36,764 nt of DNA from Phycisphaerales bacterium (GTDB taxonomy: Bacteria; Planctomycetota; Phycisphaerae; Phycisphaerales; UBA1924). The notes beneath the pieces are model-generated. The model saw nothing but the letters and a program-made list of their open reading frames with translations, ran no database searches and was not told where the DNA came from. The DNA is taken from NCBI GenBank assembly GCA_014379385.1, contig JACMLW010000227.1, forward strand, positions 1 through 36,764. Reading direction: 5' to 3'. Both the position numbers and the translations under genes were made by a program. Below, in pieces: positions 9,019-17,803 of the stretch. Numbering within the stretch: the first letter of the stretch is position 1; every line of letters starts with the position of its first letter.

Positions 9019-11052
9019 ATGAACCGCCACTTGGTACTGCAACGCGGTCGGGAACTCGCGGTGTCGGCCGTCGCGGCGTTTGCGTCTTTCACGGCATCCG
9101 CCGCGGGGCGGCAGCCGGTCATCCAGCGGGATGACTACGCCGACTGCCTCGCGGGCATGTGGCTCGGCGAGTGCATCGCCAACTGGACGGGCCTTCGCAC
9201 CGAAGGGCAGCGCCAAGGACCGCCCTTCTACACCGACGACGACTGGCTCACGCCGGTCTTCCCGGGCGGCCCGCTCATCGATTTCGTTATCCAGGATCCG
9301 TGGGGCGCCGACGACGACACCGACATCGAGTATGTCTACCTCCACCTGCTCGCCTCGCGCCAGCCGGTCTCGGGCGCGCCCCTTACGCCGTACGAGATCA
9401 CCGCCGGTTGGCAGGCCCACATCAACCGCATGATCTGGGTGTCCAATCTTCAGGCCCGCACACTCATGTCCCGTGGCGTCCCTCCTCCCGCTTGCGGGAC
9501 CGGCATGGCGAACCATCATCGCCTCATGATCGACGCCCAACTCACCACCGAACTCTTCGGCGCGCTCAACCCCTCCATGCCCTTCGCGGCATTGCAAGCC
9601 GCGGCCATGCCTATCCGGACGACCGCCGCGAGCTACGCCGCGCACGCCTCGCAGCTTTACGTTGTCATGTACTCGCTCACGAGCCAAGTGCCCGTCGCCT
9701 TGTCACCGCGCGACAAGAACATCTGGCTTGTCCAGCGTGCGCGCCGGTATCTTCCCGATACCTCCAAGGCCGCCGATATCGCCGACTTCGTCCTCGCCGA
9801 ATACCTCGATAATCCCGACCCCGACAACTGGGAGTTCACGCGAGATCGTGTCTACGACCGCTATCAGCTCAACGATGAACTCAACGGGTTTGTCTATCGC
9901 GGCTGGTATGAATCAGGCGTGAATCTCGCGACCGGACTCATCGCGCTGCTCTACGGCGAGGGCGACTATCGCCGGACCGTGCAGATCGGCACGCTCAGCG
10001 GGTGGGATTCCGACAACGGCACCGCCACGATGGGCGGCTTGCTCGGCCTGCTGCACGGCTCGCAGTACGTCCGCGACGCTTTCCCCGGCGTCACACTCTC
10101 CGATCGCTTCAACATTTACCGCACACGTGACAACCTGCCTGACTATCTCCCCGCCGATCCGGCCGCGGAGGACACCTTCACGCTCATGGCCCAGCGCACG
10201 CTTCCGATTGTGGAGCGAGCCTTTATCGAGCACGGCGGTCTTGTCTCAGGCGATGGCCTGCGTTGGCTTGCGCCGCCGGAGCGTGTCGCCACACCGGCGC
10301 TCAGCCCATATCACGATGAAGACGCCCGCAGCGCCAACCTCGCTGTGAAGCGCCAAGGCGGCACCATCACAGTCACCACGGGGATCGTTTCAGCACCCCC
10401 GCCCGGGCGGGGCGTCGCCGCCCGAGTCTTCGCCGCGAACGGTCAGGAACTCGATGTCTCAGGGGTCGAGCCGGAGGATTACGCCCGCTGGTACTACTCA
10501 ACGCAGGGCCGCACGCCATCTGTGCCGCCCGGCACGACACAGACTATCCAGGTGACGTACGACCGTGAAATCATCGCCCACACGCTGTGTTTCACCGAGG
10601 GCGACCACTTCGCTTCGGGCCCCGCCGGCGGTTGGTTCGGCTCGGTCCTGTGCGAGGTGCAAGTGGGGGCCGGCGGTGAGTGGATCGCCCCCAGCGGAGT
10701 GCTCTCCGCCGCACTCGATCCCGAAGTGCCCTTCCAGGTTATTGAGTTCACACTCGATACGCCGCTCAGCATCACAGGCCTTCGGCTTAGCGGCCCGATG
10801 GGCGGAGAGCCTGGGGGCGAGGGATTCATCACCTGCGCGGAGCTTGATGCACTATCAGTCCCGCTCGCATCCCTGCCGCGGCCGGCGTTCGATTCCGATG
10901 GTTCCGGCCATCTCGGCATCGACGACCTCGTTGTGTTTCAAGAGTCGCCCATCGACTTGAATGGCGACGGCCTGGCCGATGCCGCCGATGAGCGATTGCT
11001 CGAACACGCGGTGCGGTGGGACGAGGTATCACTGATGCTGCCGCGCAACTGA
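9019..11052 (+). CDS. Exported ADP-ribosylglycohydrolase-family protein with dockerin-like C-terminus
   Basis: The 677-residue product begins with a signal peptide (basic start, hydrophobic core about residues 12-28, ASA-AG cleavage region). The next 380 residues resemble the ADP-ribosylglycohydrolase fold: GMWLGECIANWTG (46-58), an acidic cluster ADDDTDIEYVYL (97-108) and GWDSDNGTATMGGLLG (328-343), corresponding to the magnesium-binding DDT and G-D-x-D-T/N motifs. A beta-rich region follows. The C-terminus (about 625-665) has two calcium-loop-like stretches, DSDGSGHLGIDD and DLNGDGLADAADE, as in dockerin or EF-hand units. Known relatives remove ADP-ribose, but exported planctomycete members could act on other substrates, so the activity is not assured. 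ATG 9019 follows a GGGAG. It lies 21 bases after the GT-C gene on the same strand and may share its transcript. Confidence 0.78.
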   Translation: MNRHLVLQRGRELAVSAVAAFASFTASAAGRQPVIQRDDYADCLAGMWLGECIANWTGLRTEGQRQGPPFYTDDDWLTPVFPGGPLIDFVIQDPWGADDDTDIEYVYLHLLASRQPVSGAPLTPYEITAGWQAHINRMIWVSNLQARTLMSRGVPPPACGTGMANHHRLMIDAQLTTELFGALNPSMPFAALQAAAMPIRTTAASYAAHASQLYVVMYSLTSQVPVALSPRDKNIWLVQRARRYLPDTSKAADIADFVLAEYLDNPDPDNWEFTRDRVYDRYQLNDELNGFVYRGWYESGVNLATGLIALLYGEGDYRRTVQIGTLSGWDSDNGTATMGGLLGLLHGSQYVRDAFPGVTLSDRFNIYRTRDNLPDYLPADPAAEDTFTLMAQRTLPIVERAFIEHGGLVSGDGLRWLAPPERVATPALSPYHDEDARSANLAVKRQGGTITVTTGIVSAPPPGRGVAARVFAANGQELDVSGVEPEDYARWYYSTQGRTPSVPPGTTQTIQVTYDREIIAHTLCFTEGDHFASGPAGGWFGSVLCEVQVGAGGEWIAPSGVLSAALDPEVPFQVIEFTLDTPLSITGLRLSGPMGGEPGGEGFITCAELDALSVPLASLPRPAFDSDGSGHLGIDDLVVFQESPIDLNGDGLADAADERLLEHAVRWDEVSLMLPRN

Positions 11053-11093
11053 TGCGATCGTCAATCCATCCCGATCAGAACTACGGCGACCGG

Positions 11094-11930
11094 TTACCCG
11101 ATGACCGGCGACAGCCCTGCCCCCGGCCTCACCAGCGACACCTTCGTGTACGCCACCTGGAAACCCATCCGCCTCACGTTCCGCTCCGTCGCTACCCCCG
11201 GCCGCGCGCCGATCGTTGCGATCCTCGCCCCACGATCCGCGGCCATCGCCACCCGCTGCGCGATCATCGCGCTCTGAATCCCCCGTCCGCGAAACTCGGG
11301 TAGCACGCTCAGATAGAACAGCGCCGCGATCTCGCCCCGCACCTCCAAGTATCCACCCCCGACGCACCGTTCATTCGCAAACGCACCCAGCGCGGTGCAT
11401 CGCGGGTGGCGAGCACAGCGCTCCGCAAGGTCTACGTCTTCCTCCCGAGCAACAATCCCGGTCGGACAGAAGCCCGTGGCTACGGCGTGCGCAAACGCCC
11501 TCACCAGCGCGCCGTCAGCCGCGTCGATCTCGCGTACCTCTAAGCCGGGTGGTATCGGCGCGGCGAACTCACCGCCGGGCTTCGCCGCGGAATCGGAAAT
11601 ATCCCGATACAGCACGTTGTCGAACATCCGGACCACGAACGCTCGTCTGGCGAGCGACGCGATCAATGTCGGATCGACGTACGGGCAAATCTCAACCCGC
11701 GGCTCAAGCTCGTGCCCCTCGTACCACGCGAGGATCTCGTCCACTTCTTCCGCTGAGACCGGCCCCGACAACCCAATGGCCGTTGCTGTGTTTAGCCACG
11801 TCCCCGGCGCTCCGCGGCACATGACACCGCCGGCAACCGGTCGCGCCTCGTCCGCGATCTCGGCGATCCCGGTCGCCTGCCTTGTCTCTTCAAGCCGGGC
11901 GATCTCAATAAGTTTCCATGGCCGATCCAC
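11094..11930 (-). CDS. GNAT-family N-acetyltransferase
   Basis: The 278-residue product has a C-terminal GNAT fold (about 130-270). The acetyl-CoA-binding motif A is clear: LSVLPEFRGRGIQSAMIAQRV (207-227) with RGRG at 214-217, followed by TIGARPGVATERNVRRMGF, the usual ending helix and strand. The first 120 residues form a separate region (ILAWYEGHELEPRVEICPYVD) like the N-terminal half of two-domain GNAT proteins. The acceptor amine is unknown. The start codon appears to be GTG at 11930; no better ATG precedes the conserved part. It is convergent with the ADP-ribosylglycohydrolase gene (41-base gap). Confidence 0.87.
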   Translation of the reverse strand: MDRPWKLIEIARLEETRQATGIAEIADEARPVAGGVMCRGAPGTWLNTATAIGLSGPVSAEEVDEILAWYEGHELEPRVEICPYVDPTLIASLARRAFVVRMFDNVLYRDISDSAAKPGGEFAAPIPPGLEVREIDAADGALVRAFAHAVATGFCPTGIVAREEDVDLAERCARHPRCTALGAFANERCVGGGYLEVRGEIAALFYLSVLPEFRGRGIQSAMIAQRVAMAADRGARIATIGARPGVATERNVRRMGFQVAYTKVSLVRPGAGLSPVIG

Positions 11931-12034
11931 GGGCTAAGCCTACGAACCGGCCCCGTCCCTACGCAAACCGCAGGATCGAGTGGCTTGAGCCGGATCGCTG
12001 CCCGGGTGCTGACCCGTGAATCGCTTCTTTCTGA

Positions 12035-12063
12035 TTGACACCTCGGCCGCTTTCTATTACATA
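12035..12063 (+). promoter_or_regulatory. Possible sigma-70-type promoter upstream of the dockerin-tagged exported protein
   Basis: A perfect TTGACA (12035-12040) is followed after 17 bases by TACATA (12058-12063), a weak -10 match, in a locally AT-rich patch. The gene start lies about 100 bases downstream. Planctomycete promoter consensus is not well known to me, so this is tentative. Confidence 0.3.
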
Positions 12064-12162
12064 AGGAGATCGAGCCTCGTAATCCAGGGCTTCCGAAAGT
12101 GTTCTCAGTGCGCAGCAGTTTTGCCGCGCCGAGCGATGATCACGTTTCGCATAGGAGGAACC

Positions 12163-13164
12163 ATGAACCGTTTCCAGTTTGCCGCCGCGTCGTTTTCGTT
12201 GGCGGCTGCGCCAGCGCTGATGGCCCAAGGGTTTATGACCGGGTTCGAGACGCCGACCTACACCGGCTCGGCGGCGGGAACGGGGATAGCGGGTCAGGAT
12301 TCGTGGTTCATCCCGGCGGTCGCGGGCAGTATCGACGGCTTGGTCATGACCTACGCGGGCAACGCGTTCGGGCTCCCGGTGAACCCGTCCGGCGGTGGGG
12401 AGCAGCTCCTTGTGAGCCGCTCCAACGGGGGCACGGCCTTCGCTCGTTCTCAGCGCGAGGGAATGACATTCGACACCGTCAGCGAGTTCTGCTACGACGT
12501 GGCCGGCGCGTTCAACGGAACGCCTCCCTCGGCCCAGAATCTCGGTAGTTTCTCCCTCCAGCCGCTCCCAAATCCTGCGATCCCCACGAGCAAGGGCCTC
12601 ATCCAACTCAACACCTGGGTCGACGTCAACAACCCTACGTCCTGGAGCGTGAGCTACCTCGCCTATGACGCGGGGGGCGTCCTGTTTGCCGGCAGCGGAC
12701 AGTTCGCTGGCCCCGAATGGCAAAATCTGCCCCTGAATCACTGGTTCCGAGTCTGCACCACCATCGATTTTTCGTTGAACATGGTCACGTCTGTGAGCAT
12801 TACCGATCTGACGACCAACATCACTGCCTCCGCGGCTCCGATTAACTGGTTCCTCGGCGGCGGTCAGAACTCGACACTCCCGGTCCCGACAGGCGTGCGA
12901 TTCTTTGCGGGCGGTGCCGCGGGCAACATCATGGCCTGGGACAACGCCAACTTCGGCGTCGAGTTGCCGCCGCCATGCCCCGCTGATTTCAACGACTCCG
13001 GCTCGGTGACCAGCGCGGACATCACGTCGTTCCTGTCGGCGTGGTTTGCCGACGTGCTCAACGGCACTACGGTCGCGGATTTCAACGAGTCCGGCGGCAC
13101 CACCTCCGCCGACATCACGGCCTTCCTCGCGGCCTGGTTCGAGGCGATCGCGAACGGGTGCTGA
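12163..13164 (+). CDS. Exported protein of unknown function with two dockerin-like repeats
   Basis: The 333-residue product has a signal peptide (MNRFQFAAASFSLAAAPALMA, cleavage likely after ALMAQ) and a beta-rich, Gly/Asn/Ser-rich body of about 250 residues. The opening GFETPTYT and repeated short strands suggest a lectin- or concanavalin-like sandwich, but no family is recognised. The C-terminal 62 residues hold two tandem units, ADFNDSGSVTSADITSFL and ADFNESGGTTSADITAFL, each followed by AWF, bracketed by two cysteines. This is the dockerin-like tail frequent on exported Phycisphaerae proteins. ATG 12163 is preceded by AGGAGG (12153-12158), a strong Shine-Dalgarno. An in-frame upstream extension to 12016 is open but lacks this signal and a signal peptide. 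Confidence 0.85.
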   Translation: MNRFQFAAASFSLAAAPALMAQGFMTGFETPTYTGSAAGTGIAGQDSWFIPAVAGSIDGLVMTYAGNAFGLPVNPSGGGEQLLVSRSNGGTAFARSQREGMTFDTVSEFCYDVAGAFNGTPPSAQNLGSFSLQPLPNPAIPTSKGLIQLNTWVDVNNPTSWSVSYLAYDAGGVLFAGSGQFAGPEWQNLPLNHWFRVCTTIDFSLNMVTSVSITDLTTNITASAAPINWFLGGGQNSTLPVPTGVRFFAGGAAGNIMAWDNANFGVELPPPCPADFNDSGSVTSADITSFLSAWFADVLNGTTVADFNESGGTTSADITAFLAAWFEAIANGC

Positions 13165-13350
13165 GCGCGGCGGCCAACTGATCGTTTCGGCAACGCATTG
13201 TCCCGCTGGACTGTTTATTCGGCTCACGGGCGTTCGCCGGGCGGCTTTCGGCATTGAGCAAGGTCGGGGGAAGAACTGTCAAGTCCGCGCCCCCTCAGCG
13301 CGCCCGGTTTACACTGAGCGTGCGGGGGATGGGGCTGAAGTGGGAACAGC

Positions 13351-16300
13351 ATGGCCGCGGCGACACCGGAACAAGGAGGTTCGGTCGGGCAAGCATCGTT
13401 GGGGAGCGGTGGAGGTGGCACGCCCCTTTCGCGGGACCGCCAGTTTGCCCACCTTCATCTGCACACGGAATACTCACTCCTCGACGGTGGGAATCGCGTT
13501 GATAAACTGATTTCGCGCGTGAAAGAACTGGGCATGACTGCGGTCGGAATCACCGACCACGGCAACATGCACGGGGCCGTCGCCTTCTATCAGACTTGCA
13601 AGGACAAGGGCATCAAGCCCATCCTCGGCGTTGAGGCCTACGTCGCGCCCGGGGACCGCAAGGACCGCACCTACACCGGTGTCTCCGATGGCGGGTACCA
13701 CCTCGTCCTGCTCGCCGAGAACATCGCGGGCTGGAACAATCTTCTTTATCTCTGCTCCGAGGCATACCTCACCGGGTTTTACTTCAAACCGCGAATCGAT
13801 CGCGACCTGCTCGAGAGACATGCGGACGGGTTGATCGCCATCAACGGCCACCTCGGCAGCGAGCTCGGCGAGTACCTGCTCAGCTACGAGCAGTCCGGCG
13901 AGGAGAAGTGGTGGTTCAAGGCCCTCGACGCCGCGGCGTGGCATGCCAAGACGTTCAAGGGTCCGCAGCCGCGCTTCTACATCGAGCTCCAACGGCACAT
14001 CGCGGAACAGAACTCGATCAACAAGCATCTCATCCGGCTGGCCCGCGAGCTGGCCCTCCCGCTCGTAAGCGACAACGACGCGCACTTTCTCCGGCGCGAG
14101 GACCACGACGCCCACGACACGCTCATCTGCATCTCGATGGGCAAGGGCAAGCATGACACCGATCGCCTGAAGTACCCGCTGGAGCTCTACGTAAAGTCAC
14201 CCGCGGAGATGCGCGAGGTGTTCGAGGCCGAGGGCGAAGCCGGCCGCGAGGCCTGCGACAACACTGTTCGCATCGCCGAGCGGTGCAATGTTGAGCTCCC
14301 GATCGGCGCGAGCCACGCCCCGATGGTGAGGGTGAGGAGGAAGCAGACAGGGGACAGGGGACAGGGGACAGCCAAGCGGACACAAAAAGCTAGCGGGGAG
14401 TGGTCCGACCTGCCGCGCCACGACGATCCCGCCTTCGGCGGCGACCTCACAGTGTGGTACAAGGCCTACTGCGACCAGTTCGAAGCCGTCCCATTCCGCG
14501 TGCCCGACGATGCCGACGCCGATGAAGCGACCCGCCTCAAGGCCGAAGCCAAGGCCGAGTGCGACGCCGCGCTGCGGATGCTCTCCGAAGGCGGCCTCAT
14601 CTGGCGGTATGGGCCAGAAGAAGCCGGCAAACCGGCAGATCAGAATGGCAGCAGGGCCGAGACGACGCCCGTTCAACCCGCTCGCGATGAGATCCGCGCC
14701 CGTCTCGATCGCGAGCTCAAGATCCTCTGCGACAAGGGCATCAGCGCCTACTTCCTCATCGTCTGGGACTTCGTCAACTGGGGCCGCCAGCAGGGCATCC
14801 CCGCCATCGCCCGCGGCTCGGGCGTCGGCACCATGGTCGGCTACGTCATGGGCCTCTCCAACGCCTGCCCCGTGCGCTACGGCCTGCTCTTCGAGCGCTT
14901 CACCGACCCCGATCGCTCCGAATACCCCGATATCGATATCGATCTCTGCCAGGACGGCCGCGCCCGCGTCATCGACTACGTGCGCACCAAGTACGGGCAC
15001 GTCGCTCAGATCATTACCTTCGGGACGCTCAAGGCCCGCGCGGCCATCCGCGACGTCTCGCGTGTGCTCGGCATCTCGCTGCCCGTCGCCGACCGCGTCG
15101 CGAAGATGATCCCCGAGCAGCTCAATATCACGCTCGACGAGGCACTCGAGCAGGAGCCCGATCTGCGCGCGTTGTACGAGGGCAAGCCCGCGGCCCTCGA
15201 GAAGATCAACAAAGATCTCCCCACCGAGCAGAGCGCGCAAGCCGAGCAGCTCCACGCGCTCATCGATAACGCCCGCACCATCGAGGGCCAGGCTCGCCAC
15301 GCCAGCGTGCACGCCGCGGGCGTCATCGTCGCCACGCGTCCGCTCTACGAGGTGGTCCCGCTCTACAAGGCCAGCGGCGCCGGTGAGAACGAGGTCGTCA
15401 CGCAGTGGGATGGCCCCACCTGCGAGAAGATGGGCCTTCTGAAGATGGACTTCCTGGGCCTGCGCACCCTCAGTGTTGTCGAGCGCTGCAAGCAGATGAT
15501 CCGTGAAGGCATCGCCGAAGTCGCCATTTGGGCTGCGGTGGGCCGCGCCAGCGAGCCCGCCGGTCGCGCCACTTCCAGATCCCCCCACCCGCTCGATCTG
15601 GATCGCCTGACCTTCGACGACCAGCGCGTCTTCGAGCTCTTCCGTCGCGGCGACACCACCGGTGTCTTCCAGTTTGAGTCCCCCGGCATGCGCCGCCTTC
15701 TTATGGAGATGAAGCCCGACCGTCTCGAAGACCTCATCGCCGCCAACGCTCTCTTCCGCCCGGGGCCCATGGACCTCATCCCCGACTACAACCGCCGCAA
15801 GCACGGCGAGGACGCGGTGCCGAAGGTCCACGAGATCGTCGATCGCTACACCGACGAGACCTACGGCGTCATGGACTACCAGGAGCAGGTCATGCAGATC
15901 GTGCACGGCCTGGGCGGCATCAAGCTGCGCGACGCCTATTCGCTCATCAAGAATATCTCCAAGAAGAAGCACGACAAGATCGAGAAGGAGCGGCCCAAGT
16001 TCGTCGAGGGCGCGCAGAATCAGGGCCTCTCCAAGCCCGCCGCCGAAGACCTCTTCGAGCTCATTCTGAAGTTCGCGGGGTACGGCTTCAACAAGAGCCA
16101 CTCCACGGGGTACGCCATCGTCGCGTACCAGACGGCGTACCTCAAGACGTTCTTCCCCAACCAGTACATGGCCGCGTTCCTCACATACGAGAGCCAGGCG
16201 AGCAAGGTCAGCGAGTGGATCCCATATCTGGAGGACTGCAAGAAGACGCGGTTTCCCAGTTGGAATCACGCCCCGGCCAAGGTCGGCGTCGAGGTGCGCC

Positions 16301-17658
16301 CGCCCGATGTGAACCTATCGCACGCCGACTTCGCGGTCGTCTTCGAGCCAGGCGAAGAGCGCGCCGCGCATCGCGGCCACGTCCGCTTCGGTCTCAAGGG
16401 CATCAAGGGCGTCGGCGAGAAGGCGATCGAATCAATCGTGCGCGAGCGAGACACTGTGGAGAAGGCGCACACCTTCACATCGATCTTTGATTTCTGCGAG
16501 CGAGTGATGAGCCGCGCCGCTACCGGCTCCGGCGGCGCCATCCTGAACAAGACGACCATGGAAGCGCTCATCAAATCGGGCGCGATGGACTCGCTCCACG
16601 GGCGCGAATGTCGCGCCGCCATGATCGCAACGGTTGAGCCCGCCATGTCCGCGGCACAAAAGATCGCCGCGGACATGGCCGCGGGCCAGGGCGGACTGTT
16701 TGGAATGGGAGGGCTTGGCGCGCCAGAGCCGATCTCCACATCCGCGGCGGCCGCGCCCACAGGCCTCGCCCGCGCCACGCCGTGGCCCGAACTCGAAACG
16801 CTCACGCGTGAGAAGGAGGCCCTCGGGTTCTACGTCTCCAGCCACCCGCTCGAGAAGTGGTCGAACTGGTCGGGCGTCTTCGCTACCGGCACCACCGCTG
16901 CCGCGGCCACCATGCGGCAGGACACGCGCATCGTCCTGCCCGCCCTCGTGCAATCGGTGCGCACGCTGGTGGTCAAGAACGGCCGTTCCGCTGGGCAGAA
17001 GATGGGCATCTTGAGTGTTGAAGACATGCACGGCCCGATGGAGGCGGTGCTCTTCGCCGATTGCTTCTCGCAGTTCGAGCACCTGCTCACCCCCGATGCG
17101 CTCGTGTTCGTGCTCGGCCGCATCGATCTTTCGCGCAGTGGGGGGGGCGGAGGTGCGGCCCGCGGCGGGCGCAACGTCGATTCCGACGGCGCAACCCACG
17201 GAGCAGCAACGGGCGCCGGCGGGAGCGACCCCAAACCCCAGATCGTCGTTGAGCGCGTGGTTCCCATCGACGGGTTGCCCTTGTCCCCGGGTCGTCTGCG
17301 CCTCTTTGTGGATGGACAGCGCCTCAACGGGAGCGGAGCGGCCGCGCTCGAACGCGCGGCCGCGATTCTCAGGCAGTCCGCCGACCCCATGCGCACCGGC
17401 GACGGCGACGCCACTCCCTTCCCCGTCGAGATGCTCATCGATACCGGCGAGCAGTTCGTCATGCTCAACACCGACAAGGCGTGGCGCGTCCGGCTCTCTC
17501 CCGAACTCGCGGCCGAGCTCTCCGACACGCTGGGCAGCGGCTCGGTGCGCGTCGTCGGCGGCATCGCGGTTGAGATTCCCGGCTCCGGCAAGGTCGATCG
17601 TTCCAAGTGGATCAAGCCGTGTGCGAAGCCGAACGGTGCGAAGGTCGGAGCGAAGTAG
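13351..17658 (+). CDS. dnaE: DNA polymerase III alpha subunit (DnaE type)
   Basis: This is the replicative polymerase catalytic subunit, 1435 residues against about 1160 in E. coli. Domains in order: Gly-rich N-terminal extension (1-30); PHP domain with H36-x-H38, ITDHGNMHG, GVEAYV and SDNDAHFL; palm with PDIDID (526-531), carrying two catalytic aspartates; the Q-x-Q-E-Q-V-type fingers region with GDTTGVFQFESPGMR and FRPGPMDLIPDY; the third-aspartate region near VMDYQEQVMQI; the helix-hairpin-helix segment with GLKGIKGVGEKAIESI; and a C-terminal OB-fold region. Extra length comes from insertions: about 327-347 (containing a 7-base repeat), about 640-660 of spacer-like sequence before the palm (near residues 430-450), about 725-748, and a Gly-rich linker near 1263-1292. 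ATG 13351 has only a weak Shine-Dalgarno (GTGGGA). Confidence 0.96.
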   Translation: MAAATPEQGGSVGQASLGSGGGGTPLSRDRQFAHLHLHTEYSLLDGGNRVDKLISRVKELGMTAVGITDHGNMHGAVAFYQTCKDKGIKPILGVEAYVAPGDRKDRTYTGVSDGGYHLVLLAENIAGWNNLLYLCSEAYLTGFYFKPRIDRDLLERHADGLIAINGHLGSELGEYLLSYEQSGEEKWWFKALDAAAWHAKTFKGPQPRFYIELQRHIAEQNSINKHLIRLARELALPLVSDNDAHFLRREDHDAHDTLICISMGKGKHDTDRLKYPLELYVKSPAEMREVFEAEGEAGREACDNTVRIAERCNVELPIGASHAPMVRVRRKQTGDRGQGTAKRTQKASGEWSDLPRHDDPAFGGDLTVWYKAYCDQFEAVPFRVPDDADADEATRLKAEAKAECDAALRMLSEGGLIWRYGPEEAGKPADQNGSRAETTPVQPARDEIRARLDRELKILCDKGISAYFLIVWDFVNWGRQQGIPAIARGSGVGTMVGYVMGLSNACPVRYGLLFERFTDPDRSEYPDIDIDLCQDGRARVIDYVRTKYGHVAQIITFGTLKARAAIRDVSRVLGISLPVADRVAKMIPEQLNITLDEALEQEPDLRALYEGKPAALEKINKDLPTEQSAQAEQLHALIDNARTIEGQARHASVHAAGVIVATRPLYEVVPLYKASGAGENEVVTQWDGPTCEKMGLLKMDFLGLRTLSVVERCKQMIREGIAEVAIWAAVGRASEPAGRATSRSPHPLDLDRLTFDDQRVFELFRRGDTTGVFQFESPGMRRLLMEMKPDRLEDLIAANALFRPGPMDLIPDYNRRKHGEDAVPKVHEIVDRYTDETYGVMDYQEQVMQIVHGLGGIKLRDAYSLIKNISKKKHDKIEKERPKFVEGAQNQGLSKPAAEDLFELILKFAGYGFNKSHSTGYAIVAYQTAYLKTFFPNQYMAAFLTYESQASKVSEWIPYLEDCKKTRFPSWNHAPAKVGVEVRPPDVNLSHADFAVVFEPGEERAAHRGHVRFGLKGIKGVGEKAIESIVRERDTVEKAHTFTSIFDFCERVMSRAATGSGGAILNKTTMEALIKSGAMDSLHGRECRAAMIATVEPAMSAAQKIAADMAAGQGGLFGMGGLGAPEPISTSAAAAPTGLARATPWPELETLTREKEALGFYVSSHPLEKWSNWSGVFATGTTAAAATMRQDTRIVLPALVQSVRTLVVKNGRSAGQKMGILSVEDMHGPMEAVLFADCFSQFEHLLTPDALVFVLGRIDLSRSGGGGGAARGGRNVDSDGATHGAATGAGGSDPKPQIVVERVVPIDGLPLSPGRLRLFVDGQRLNGSGAAALERAAAILRQSADPMRTGDGDATPFPVEMLIDTGEQFVMLNTDKAWRVRLSPELAAELSDTLGSGSVRVVGGIAVEIPGSGKVDRSKWIKPCAKPNGAKVGAK
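14347..14371 (+). repeat. Tandem heptamer ACAGGGG, 3.6 copies, inside dnaE
   Basis: Three full ACAGGGG units and a partial ACAG run without interruption. They encode part of the residue 327-347 insertion in DnaE (around TGDRGQGT). The unit length of 7 means that gain or loss of one copy would shift the reading frame. Confidence 0.9.
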
Positions 17659-17708
17659 CAGCACGCCTCGGTGCTTGCCCATGTTCCCAGAAAGACAGAG
17701 CGGCTTCT

Positions 17709-17730
17709 GCCCGGTGTTTGGCTTCCGGGC
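17709..17730 (+). terminator. Possible hairpin after dnaE
   Basis: GCCCGG (17709-17714) and CCGGGC (17725-17730) form a 6-base-pair stem with a 10-base loop, 51 bases after the dnaE stop. There is no following T tract, so it is not a classical intrinsic terminator. Confidence 0.25.
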
Positions 17731-17746
17731 GGCATCGATAGGGTGA

Positions 17747-17786
17747 GTGCGCGGCGAGCTGCGGCACGCTTTGTGACCGCGCGCAC
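17747..17786 (+). other. GC-rich inverted repeat in the leader of the next gene
   Basis: GTGCGCGG (17747-17754) can pair with CCGCGCGCAC (17777-17786) with a small bulge. It lies directly before the AGGAGAG ribosome-binding site (17792-17798) of the PEP-CTERM gene, where it could affect translation. In such GC-rich DNA it may be chance. Confidence 0.25.
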
Positions 17787-17803
17787 CGCTTAGGAGAGTG
17801 ATC

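Noticed and set aside
12016-12162. Upstream extension of the dockerin-tagged protein
   Set aside because: No ribosome-binding site, destroys the signal peptide, and overlaps a TTGACA element; ATG 12163 has a strong AGGAGG.
11959-13254. 431-codon minus-strand frame
   Set aside because: Antisense to the signal-peptide/dockerin protein, which has clear start and tail signals; the composition is that of a shadow frame.
14197-16269. 690-codon minus-strand frame
   Set aside because: Antisense shadow of dnaE; long only because of GC-rich codon bias.
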